Assembly: GCA_948567375.1 (NCBI GenBank) | Contig: OX419756.1 | Location: forward strand, 58,134,552 to 58,198,551 | Length of the DNA: 64,000 nucleotides | Reading direction: 5' to 3' | Origin: Lunularia cruciata | Lineage: Eukaryota; Streptophyta; Marchantiopsida; Lunulariales; Lunulariaceae | In this document: piece after piece, positions 55,201 to 64,000 of the stretch | Layout of the letters: the number at the start of each line of letters is the position of its first letter | Position numbering within the stretch: the stretch's first letter is position 1 | Notes under the pieces: model-generated | Database searches by the model: none | What the model saw: only the letters and a program-made list of their open reading frames with translations | Told to the model about the DNA's origin: nothing | Translations under genes and position numbers: made by a program

Positions 55201-55480
55201 TTACATCATGGTCATAGGCTTAGATAACAAATCAACATTTGCATATTTCTTCCTTGGCCTTTCCTCAATGGTGAAGTCATACTCAGACAAGAGTATCATC
55301 CACCTTGCTAGCCTCTCTTCCACATTAGGCTTGTTGAAGATGTACTTTAAAGCCTTGTGATATGTGATAATGGTGGCTTTCCCTCCAATCAAGTAACATC
55401 TAAACTTCTTGAAACCAAAGATCATTGTCAACTCTTCTCTTTCCGTGATTGAGTAATTATTTTTTATTGAAACCATCTAT
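55201..55480 (-). pseudogene. R-element RNase H
   Basis: The open block reads NNYSITEREELTMIFGFKKF, RCYLIGGKATIITYHKALKY and LARWMILLSEYDFTIEERPR. This is the Athila/Tat-type RNase H end with its TxHKALKY signature (TDHAALKY in relatives, so the aspartate is changed to tyrosine here). Confidence 0.82.
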
Positions 55481-55595
55481 CTACTAGCATAAGCTATTGG
55501 ATGATCATGCCCATCTTGGTCTAATTGACTAAGAGTGCATCCTACGCCACATTGGAAGCATTAGAGTAGAGGATGAAAGGGTTACTCCAATCATG

Positions 55596-56365
55596 TTAAG
55601 CAAGAATTGGATCTACAACAAGAGATTGCTTGAGCTCCTTAAAAGCTTTGAGAGTCTCCTTGTCCTCCCAAATCACCATGCATTCTACACCGTTCTTCAT
55701 GTAGATGGTCAATGCCTTGCTGAAAAATGAAAAGATGAAGCTCATATAGTACCCAACCATCCCCAAGAATTGGCATAACTTTATCAATCTTGAAGGGAAT
55801 GGAAGGTTTGAGATTGTTTTCATCTTCTTTGGATGAACTACTATTCTATCCTTGGAAATTATATACCCTAAAAGTAGACCTTCTCCACAACCAAAAATGC
55901 ACTTCTCTAGGTTGAGTGATACATTTGCTTCATTCAATTGTTGTAAGACCTTGATCAGGGTAATGAATAACAAACGGTAATAATCCTCATTAATGAATAA
56001 CAAAGGGTAATAATCCTTCTTAGTAACAATGTTGAGCTTCTTGTAATCCACACATACCCAAAGCTTCCCATTCTTTTTCTTCACAATCACAATTGGACAC
56101 ACCCATTTTGATTCTCTACCTCAAAGATAAATCCAACGTCTTTGAGCTTATCAATCTCCTCGTTCACAACGAAAGCTATTGGTGGGCTAATGCAACATTC
56201 TTTTTGGCAGGTTGGTCTTGCATGTGACTCCAATTCTATCTTCTGCTCCTCCAAGGTGACTTCCTTTAGATCCTTGTAACTAAAAGTAAACACATGGATG
56301 AACTTGAGGAAAATCTCCTCAAATCTCACCTTCTCCTCCTTGTTAACATTTAGATCACATTTCAA
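55596..56365 (-). pseudogene. R-element reverse transcriptase lacking its catalytic core
   Basis: The N-terminal finger is present (SPPIAFVVNEEIDKLKDVGF, CPIVIVKKKNGKLWVCVDYK, KLNIVTKKDYYPL). It passes directly to the thumb (LIKVLQQLNEANVSLNLEKC, YIISKDRIVVHPKKMKTISN). The roughly 100-150 residues with the MPFGLxNAP and YxDD motifs are absent. A 30-bp duplication (55961-56020, ten codons) sits exactly at the junction. The frame stays open across the deletion. Confidence 0.83.
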
Positions 56366-56600
56366 GGAAGATTACTCCTCTCTATCTCCTCAAGTGTCAA
56401 TGGTGATTTATCTAAGTCTTTCAAAACCTCTAGTGTAGGTGAAAAATCAATAGCACACAAGGAATACACATTTGAATCAAATTCAAATTTGTTTTCCTTT
56501 GTGAAAGTCTCTTCCTCCATGCTTGTGTCTATACCTAAAACTCTTTCTTTTGAAGTGCCTTGTTGAAACCAAATTGAAACCAAATGGAAAAGAAATGAGT
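56362..56600 (-). pseudogene. R-element region upstream of RT
   Basis: The frame reads SMEEETFTKENKFEFDSNVY and SPTLEVLKDLDKSPLTLEEI, typical of the acidic linker between protease and RT in this branch. The protease active site was not found, and insertion C interrupts the gene to the right. Confidence 0.6.
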
Positions 56601-58436
56601 GGAAACTTGTGTCTTGATCAGACCCGAGGATGTCGACTTCATGTAAGAGGAAGAAGGACTCGGATTGGATCAGACCCAAAGAAGCTTACTTCATATCAGA
56701 GGAGGAAAAAACTCGGACCAGATGCCAAAGGAGGGCAGACCCAAAGGAGGAAGAGAAGTTGTAGGTCAGGATTCTTGCTGGGCTCGTATCTCAGTGTAGA
56801 CAAGTCCAAATCAAGCGTGCTATATCTCGTTAGAAGCGTCTCATTTAGGGCTTTCCATTGCCATCAAAATCGCAGAGTTTAGAGGTTTTTACAAGAAGTT
56901 ACAAGCATTTGAAGTTTTTGGAGTAGATGTATAGAGTAGTTTAATGTCTTCGGGTTGGTGTCTTTGGGTCAATGTGACTTTGGACATCGGACTTCAGACT
57001 TCGGACTTGAGACTTGAGACTTTGGACTTCAGGTTTACACAACTTTGGGTCATGAGACTTTGCCTTAAGATGAAGATGACTAAATCCGAGGTAGCTGGAC
57101 CTCAGAGTGCAGTGAAAGTGACTTTGGGAATCTTGCTAGAGGTATTAGAGGAAGTTAGAGTAAGGAAAGAAGATAGTTAGGATACCCATGACTTCAATTT
57201 TAGTTCTGATTGAAAGTAGGAGAGAATTAGAAGAGAAATAGTAGTAGTGAATAAACCCGAAGTGCAAGATCAGACTATAAGTGTCTTCGGGTCAATTACA
57301 TGAGTGATTAGGAGAAAGTGGGTTGCAAATTGAAGGTGTAGATAGTGTACCCATGCTTTCAATTACAATTCTTGATGAGGACATAATAGAATTAGTAAAG
57401 GAATTGATAGTAGTTAGACCCGAAGTAGATAACATAGGAATGCAGGTGTCTTTGGATTTGACATTTGACACTTTAGAGAAGAGTGGGTCGAGAGATAAGG
57501 AGTTAGATAGATTACCCACAAGTGAAATTTAAGATCAAGAAAGAGAATTGTTAGATTTGGTAGAGGATGTATGAGTTATGAAACCCGAGGATAGAGTAGT
57601 AGGAAGTAAAGTTACTTTGGGTTCGTGTTTGAAAGCCGAGGAAGAAGTAGACATCAGATTAGAGTAGTAATAATTTTAAGATTTGAAGAGGTAGATACGA
57701 AGAGATGCATTGTCATTACGGATCTGCAGGTTTGTAGAGTTGTTAGGAAGAGGTACATTAGGAAGATAATTGTCATTTGCTTTAACTATTTAAGAGTGGC
57801 ATTTGTAGTACTATGTTGTTTAGTGCTCATTATTTCTGAGAATAGATAAAGCAAAGTGCTATGATGTAGTGCTCATCGCTTGAGCTTGATTCCAAGTATC
57901 AACTCTATGTTTTTGTTTGTGAGTGTGTAGAGAAATTCAAAGTGCAAGTCAGTATGCTTGTTGGATGTTGGATTCCATAGCCTTGATCTTCATTTTGTGT
58001 GTTTGATTCTGAATGAAGTGCAATCAAAGCAATGCCTAAGAGGAATTGTAGTGTTGGTAGTATTTTGCATTTGTGAGTGCAGTGCAAAGTTGATGTGAAG
58101 CAATTTCAATCAAGGAAGTTGTGCCTTCAATGGAGGGGTAGAACACAATTCTGAGGCAGTTGTTTTGTAGTGAAGTGCCATTTTAAAGAGAGCCTGAATC
58201 ATCACAATTAAGATTATTTGGAAAGATTTGATGGAGTTAATCTGTGATAAGACTGCAAATCAGTGCTTGTTACTGTCTTCTAGGTGTGGTTTCTACCCAA
58301 GAGATTAAAGACACAACCAAGAAGAACTACATGTTATTGTTTGACTTCATATTTGGATATTTCTGACTCCTATCTCTGCAAGAACGAACTTTACTTACCT
58401 GATTACCGCAAAAGTGATATTTGCCAAGTTGTCACA
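56600..58436 (+). mobile_element. C: rearranged giant-LTR copy
   Basis: The right end (AAGTTGTCACA at 58436) and about 1.1 kb before it match B and D closely. A C-terminal piece of the LTR-encoded protein is present at 57323-57530 (RPEVDNIGMQVSLDLTFDTL). The N-terminal globular domain is missing, and the left part (56600-57290) has family-like words (cagacccgagg, cttcgggt) but no TGTGG start. The left boundary and target duplication could not be fixed. Confidence 0.68.
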
Positions 58437-60178
58437 TTAGTCACAAGAATTGCAACTCAATGGTTTGATGACCCAATCCTCAAGAATCCTTTTTGTCATT
58501 GATCAATTGTGTGTGTTGTGTCTCAACCATGGCTTCCCAAGAAGCAAATCATAGCTCAAATACTTCAAGACTTAGAAAGTTATGAGATTTTGAACTCCCA
58601 TATCTGAAACTACCACATTATCCATCACCTTATTGGTCAAACTCTCAAACTGCTTTTTTGTCATGCTCAGGACAAATGTTGAAGGTCTAGAATGTATCAT
58701 ACTCAACTGACATCATCATCAACCTCAACCTCATCATTCATCAACCTCTCTGACATGACATTCATTGCAGATCCTCCATCAACAAATGCATCCTTGATAT
58801 TGTGATCATTCATTTTCACATCAATCTTGGAGGCATATTCACAAGCCTCCCATGGTATTGATTTGGCATCCACCACCCCCACTGATACTAGAGCTTTCTC
58901 TCTTGCTTTCTTCTTCCTCTTACTCCTTATAGAGCTCAAACCACCTCTAAGCTCCTTTATCAAGGTAAGATTCAAAGTACTAAGCTGATTGTAGCTCATT
59001 GTGATACTAGCCTTGTGACTACCAACATCCTCTAACACATTGTAGTTCCATTGTTGCTTTGAGATCAAGAAGTATTTCCAATGTCTTCCTTGGAGTCTTT
59101 GTCGTTGATGGTGTTAAGGTGCTAGTGCAAGTGCTCCTAGTAGGCATAGAAGTATCCTTGAAAGGAGTAAATCCTAGAGAAGAGTTTACATCCTCTACAA
59201 AATGAGCTCTCTTCTTCTCTTGTGCTAAAAGATCCAAATTAAGACCTTTGGAGTTTGAGCACTCTCCCTTCTCATACTTGCTCTCAACCACATCTATGGA
59301 TGTTATTCCCTTACCTTTATTTAGATTACAAGCCACTTGGGTGTCACTACCTCCCTCTTCTTCCTCTATTGGGTTCCTCATAATCCCTTCCTCCATGGTA
59401 AGTGGAATTTGGGCAATTCCTTTGGATGTTACTTCTTTACCCATAACCAAAACAATTTCTATCATTGAAATTGTTGGTTGGTTGGCCTCCTTTGTATGGG
59501 TAGCTTCCATAACTCTTAGGTCCTCTCCCCACATTTTGATCCACCTCTCTCTTCTCCAATATTTGCACTACATTGATCTTGAGATTTGCAAGTTGTTTTA
59601 AGATGATTTGAAGTGGATCTTAGTAGAGGTACAAGAACCAGAGAAAGTTCTACTTGTGGTGCAACCCTTACCACCAAAGTATTACAAGTTCCACTATACT
59701 TGTAGCCTTTAGGAGGATGGAAAACCTCCTTCACCACCAAATCACTCTCATCCCCTTCCAAACTCTCCTCATACATATTGCAATCTTGATAGCTTCAACC
59801 TTGGAAGAAAGTTTCTCATATATCATCTTCTAATCTATGATCTCAACCCTTCCACAAAATTCTTAGTAAACATGGCTCCTATGCCAATCATAGTAATGTC
59901 CATATCATCTCTACTCTTTCTCAATACTATGCAAACTTGGACTCTAACTTCTCCACTCTTTTTGCATAAACTCTCACTTTCTCTCCATCTTCATGCTTAA
60001 GGAACATAAATTCACTCATCAATCTCTCAAAAATCTCATTTTAAATGAAATTTTTCAATGAGTGTTATAGTCAAACTCTTGCAAGACTCTTCTTGCTCAT
60101 CTCTCTTCTCTCTCTTTTGGTATTTTGACTCATACCATGTAAGGGCTGCATCCTCAAAGAAATATGGTAATAATGAGG
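58437..60178 (-). pseudogene. R-element gag region
   Basis: Minus-strand frames include 58703-59068 (LNLTLIKELRGGLSSIRSKR, EALVSVGVVDAKSIPWEACE, IKDAFVDGGSAMNVMSERLM) and 59019-59776. The DGGSAMN block near 58770 resembles the retropepsin active site of the Athila/Tat branch (DxGSSxN), so protease is here, followed to the right by gag. Frames are broken, and insertion D cuts the 5' part at 60179. Confidence 0.65.
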
Positions 60179-63100
60179 TGTGGTACCCACATTTTTTGTT
60201 TTTTTCTGTTTATTAGTATTTGTGAGAAGAAGTAAACAAAGAAAGCTGAATTGTGAAAGAAGGAATGGATGGAAGTGACTTTGGAGGAAATCCAAAGAAG
60301 TCGAGATCGGATCCGATGATGGAGGTACTCAGGAGAAGGGTACAAAGAAAGAAATCCGAAGAGCATCATCTTTGGAACGGGAAGCAAAGGCCAATACGAA
60401 GACCGTCTAACAACCTTGGTATGTGGCAAGAAAGTACACTTCAAGAAACAGCGGAGACAGAAGAAGCATGTCTTGACAGTGACAGGATAGCAACACGTAA
60501 AAGAAGAAGAGGTCGATTTTGAAATTGACTGAAGAATGATTGCAATTTGGGGTAATATAAAAGTGCGATTGTGCATGGACAAGTTGAATATGTCAAGTAG
60601 ATTTCCAATCCCTTTAAGTAGTCGTCCTGCAGTAATGCGTGTCAGGATGCCAATTGAGAGTGAAATTTTCTGAAATCCATAAGGGGTTAGAGTGTCTCAT
60701 CCGGGAGAAGGAATAGTTTTCCAGTGCTGAAGAACAAGAGAGCAAATCATGGCAAAGAAGGTCATGAATGCTTTGGTAATGCAAACTTTCACAATTTGTA
60801 GGTTTGACATCGTAGCAAGGATCGAAGTCTTGAACAGACTTCATATTACCTTTTTAGTATGGAACTGGAATTTCAGTTTCCCAATAGTCATGGCAAAGAT
60901 AGTTGCCAGTAATTGTGAGGACAGCCCCAAAGTCGAGGGGAAGAGAGGAAATCCGGCTCAATGGACTAAGTCGGATTGGATGTTAGTGTTGGGGAAGGAA
61001 GCAAGAGAACCGATGGGGATCACTTTCTATTGGAAGTGTGATGTTGTACAGGAAACGACGGAGATCCAAAATTTGTTCTTTGCTCTGCGTACAACAAATA
61101 AAGACAAGGTGGAGTCTTATTGGGACCCAATTCAGCAAAGTATCATGGGGACGATAATGGCCATGTTCAAACTAGAATGAATGACTTATGTGAACATGCA
61201 GTAGGTGGTCTTTTTCCACCAGATGTTTGCAAGAGTGAAGGTGAACTGGGCAAAGTGTTTTCACCAACAAACAAAGTAGATGGTGGTCAATTGGAGGACA
61301 AGTTCACCTCCACATTATTTTGCACCATTTGCAGCACACTTCTACTTTGGGTTGAACTTGCTGACAGCAGAGGAGAAGCATCGCATGGTGTTACATTTCC
61401 ATCATGACTTGAGACAGGAGGCGGATGAAGAAGAGCAACAATATATGGCACACCTGTGAGCCACTGATGATTACTTCTTGAGGATGGGACAATGGAAGAT
61501 GGAAGAAGTCACAAGTCCAAAGAAGAAGAAGTACAGTGAACCCAAAGATGCAAAGTCACCTCCAGCATAACGAAAGACCCAAAGATTGGTTCTATAGAGT
61601 AAGAAGAGTGTGAGAGAAGCACCGTTGGAAACCAAGTCTGAAGGGGAGATAGAGTCTCGAGGAGAGGACTCAAAAGAAGACAAACTCACTTTACAAAGTG
61701 AGGAATCTAGAAGTGAGAGTGAGGGAGAACACAAGGTTCAGCAATTGATTGGAGTAGGTGAAGCTCATCATGCAATGATTGATAGTGTATCAGGAAAGAA
61801 GAATCATTGCGTAGCCCTGGTTGTGGAAGAGAAGGGGGCTGAAAGACAGAAGGAGTATCTTGCGGGGCCAAGTTCAATTGGTAAGGAAGAAGGAAGCTCA
61901 AAAGCAGTGTCTCTGAAGATACAAAGATCACGACTTTGGCAGAAGGAGCCAATAAAAGAAGCGAAGTACAAAGACATGGCCAAAGACAAAGAGAACTTTG
62001 GTGGAATACAGTATCTATCAAAGGTTGTCACTCCATTGTTGGAATTGTTGAAGGAGCACCAAAAGGTTATTTCCCAAGATTGTATGAAGGTGACAAATGA
62101 GTTGCAGGTGGTGAAGTATCTACTGGTTGAAGTGAAGGGTTTGCAGGAGTGCGTAGTCCAAAGAGACAAGGAAGTTGAAGAACTTTGGGTGGGTGCACTA
62201 TTGAAGACAAAGACTTTCAAGAAGTTGCAAGAGAGTGTTGAGTCAAGAGGTAAGGAACTGCAAAAGCAAGCCAACAAATTGAAAGAGCAGGCAATGTTGT
62301 TGACCAAGATGAAAGAGGAGGTCAGTGATGTGCACATCAAGAGTATTCATGTGAAGACGATGGCTGCAATAATAGAGCAGGAGTTGGAAAGCTTGAGGAA
62401 GAGCGCAGCCGAGAAGGATCAAGCATGGCAAAGAGAGTTGGCAGTCAAGCATCAAGAAGAAGAAAGATTTTGCGAGCTGGTATAAAGTGCTGAGTTACAA
62501 AGTTCACAGTATGCAAAGGAGAGGAAGATGCTCGATGCTGAGTACGGAGATGAGTTGAAAATGTACCGTGAAGAGTTGAAGGCAGAGTGATCTTGAGGTT
62601 ATGAGTCAAAATCAGTAAGAGAAGTTGCAAAAAAGTTGCGGGCAATCTTGAGCATAGAGGCTGAAGGGAGATTGGAAGAAGCACGTCTACATGAGTTAAA
62701 GTTGCTTGTGCAAGAAACTTGAAAGACAAAAGCCAAAGATGTGGATATGAACATTTTGCTGATCCGATTAAGGGAGCAAGTAGATCGGAAGATGTTAGAA
62801 GTAGGTGACAATGTCAGTCTCAGATTAGATTTAATCAAGTCAAAGTTAGAGCAAATTAGGAGTAGTGTGACAAAGGAGAGGAAGTCCGATGTTGCAGAAG
62901 TAGGAATTCAGGTGTCTTTGGACTTGTTATTTGAGACATTAGAGAAGAGTGGGTCTGGAGATAAGGAAGTAGATAGATTACCCATGACCTCAATTGTAGA
63001 TTGTAGAGAAGAGATAGTAGAAATAGTAAAGGATTTGGTAGAATCAGATATACCCAAAGAAGGAGAAGTAATAGGAAGATCATTGGGTTTGAAAGTTGAT

Positions 63101-63371
63101 GACAAGGTAAACATCAGATCGGGGTAGAAATAGATTTGAGATTTGAAGAGGCAGATATGAAGGGTTGCATTGTCAGTTTGGATCTACAGGTTAGAAGAGT
63201 TGTTGTAGAAAGGTATTTTTGTTAGAACTGTCATTTGCTTCACTATTTAAGAGTGGCATTCTTAGTGAATTGTTGTTTAGTATTCATATTTATGAAGATA
63301 GATAAATTGAAGTGCTATTTTCAGTGCTTGTTGCTTGAGCTTGATTCCGAGTATCAATTCTATGTGTTTGT
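60179..63371 (+). mobile_element. D: giant-LTR copy with an abrupt 3' junction
   Basis: It starts TGTGGTACCCAC at 60179 inside the R-element gag. Homology to B continues through the TATA box (60556-60563), the globular domain and the coiled coil into the 3' non-coding part. It then stops at about 63371 (tatcaattctatgtgtttgt), where an inverted piece of the same family begins. It lacks the closing GTTGTCACA. Confidence 0.82.
60749..63127 (+). pseudogene. D copy of the LTR-encoded protein
   Basis: Homologous blocks to B are in order. The N-terminal domain is at 60749-61180 (CRFDIVARIEVLNRLHITFL, GKRGNPAQWTKSDWMLVLGK), ending in a stop. The rest of the globular domain is at 61180-61430 in broken frames. 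The charged region and coiled coil are at 61610-62485 (SKVVTPLLELLKEHQKVIS). The C-terminal tail is at 62741-63127 (NILLIRLREQVDRKMLEVGD). The region upstream of 60749 contains the alternative start MSSRFPIPLSSRP at about 60590, which is soon closed by a stop. Confidence 0.8.
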
Positions 63372-64000
63372 ACTTTGCTTCTTCTATCAGCTCCTTCTGC
63401 CGATGGAAGAGACACTGCTTCCGAGCTTCCTCCTTCCTTACCTACTGAACTTGGCCCCGTAGGATACTCCTTCCGTCTTTCAGCCCCCTTTTCTTCCACA
63501 ACTAAGACTATGCAATGATTTTCCTTTTTTGATATAGTGTCAATCATCGCATGATGAGCTTCACCCACTCCAACCAATTGCTGAACCTTGTGTTCCCCCT
63601 CTCTCTCACTTCCAAATTCCTCACTTTGAAAAGTGAGTTCGTCTTCTTCTAAGTCCTCTCTTTGAGACTTTGTCTCCCCTTCAGACTTGGTTTCTGACGG
63701 TGCTTCTCTCACACTTTTCTTACTCTACAGAACCAGTCTTTGGGTCTTTCGTTGTGTTGGAGGTGACTTTGCATCTTTGGGTTTACTGCGCTTCTTCTTC
63801 TTTGGACTTATGGCTTCTTCCATCTTCCACTCTCCCATCCTCAAGAAGTGATCATCACTATCTCACAGGTGTACCATATATTGTTGCTCTTCTTCATCCG
63901 CCTCCCGTCTTAAATCATGATAGAAATGCGACACCATGCGATGCCTCTCCTCTGCTGCCAGCAAGTTCAACCCAAAGTAGAAGTGTGATGCAAACAATGC
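63372..64000 (-). mobile_element. D': inverted fragment of the same giant LTR
   Basis: The minus strand matches D 61325-61915 (charged region: SETKSEGETKSQREDLEEDE, EHKVQQLVGVGEAHHAMIDT). It continues to the right edge toward the globular domain. D and D' thus form an inverted repeat with about 1.45 kb between the arms. The two copies differ at many positions, so this is not a simple mirror of D. Confidence 0.83.

Larger units (their letters stand above)
49368..60178 (-). mobile_element. R-family gypsy element (minus), 5' end outside the window
   Basis: The left LTR (49368-53836, interrupted by B) is followed on the minus strand by PPT, integrase, RNase H, RT and gag, reading right to left. 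The second LTR is not reached. RNase H and integrase resemble the non-chromodomain Athila/Tat branch (KFRCYLIGGKATIITYHK, NGLAKRTNQTL, WEYRTTMKTSTKYSPFHLVY). Insertions B, C and D of the E family all lie inside it. Confidence 0.85.

Noticed and set aside
61804-62340. 178-codon minus-strand ORF in D
   Set aside because: It is antisense to the D coiled coil and of low-complexity Ser/Thr/Leu composition.
1-64000. tRNA or rRNA genes
   Set aside because: Matches to tRNA were only the short primer binding sites at LTR borders. No cloverleaf or rRNA-like sequence was noticed by eye.

Overview
The window is plant nuclear DNA made almost entirely of layered LTR retrotransposons. The evidence is chromodomain (chromovirus) Ty3/gypsy elements, Ty1/copia elements, initiator-Met-tRNA primer binding sites, a plant-type SERAC1-like/NB-ARC pseudogene, and heavy decay of CpG-rich words in the older copies. 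The repeat load would suit a large gymnosperm (conifer-like) genome, but the species cannot be named from this sequence. I see no intact host gene, tRNA, rRNA or CRISPR array.

Layout. 1-1,070: an LTR end of gypsy family A, then an LTR of a second gypsy family (R). 1,690-14,040: a minus-strand copia element whose right LTR was split by G1. G1 is a nearly complete minus-strand chromovirus (6,926-13,531) with two LTRs, PBS, PPT, gag, protease, RT, RNase H, integrase, chromodomain and a perfect 5-bp target duplication (cctac). 14,041-25,586: an island poor in LTR elements. It holds a dispersed repeat of about 200 bp (repeat M), a SERAC1-like/NB-ARC pseudogene (18,829-20,192), a hairpin, a copia RT fragment and a large inverted minisatellite. 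25,587-45,611: family-A chromovirus A1 (+). It is split by A2 (-; same family, TSD aaggc). A2 is split by E (-; TSD ctaag), and E's own LTR is split by a solo G1-family LTR (TSD cctct). 47,209-64,000: another family-A element (A3, +), split by a minus-strand R-family gypsy element that runs off the right edge. That element carries three insertions of the E family (B, C and D/D').

The most unusual system is the E/B family. B (49,478-53,259) has TG...CA ends, a perfect 5-bp target duplication (ctaac) and no internal terminal repeats, so it reads as a solo LTR of 3.8 kb. In E the same sequence begins directly after a purine-rich PPT that follows an integrase gene, which confirms that it is an LTR. 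This giant LTR has a TATA box followed by a sense-strand ORF of about 710 codons in B. The predicted protein has a globular N-terminal half, an acidic/basic middle and a long coiled coil, and it resembles no standard gag, pol or env protein I recognise. Traces of the same protein are in E, C, D and D'.

The second noteworthy system is the promoter of family A. Several LTRs carry clusters of GAAGCTTC words, which match paired heat-shock-element half sites (nGAAnnTTCn), just upstream of a TATAAATA box. This arrangement is reminiscent of heat-activated plant retrotransposons.

Nearly all coding regions are broken by stops, frameshifts or nested insertions. B's ORF is the exception, and it appears to be the youngest LTR copy.
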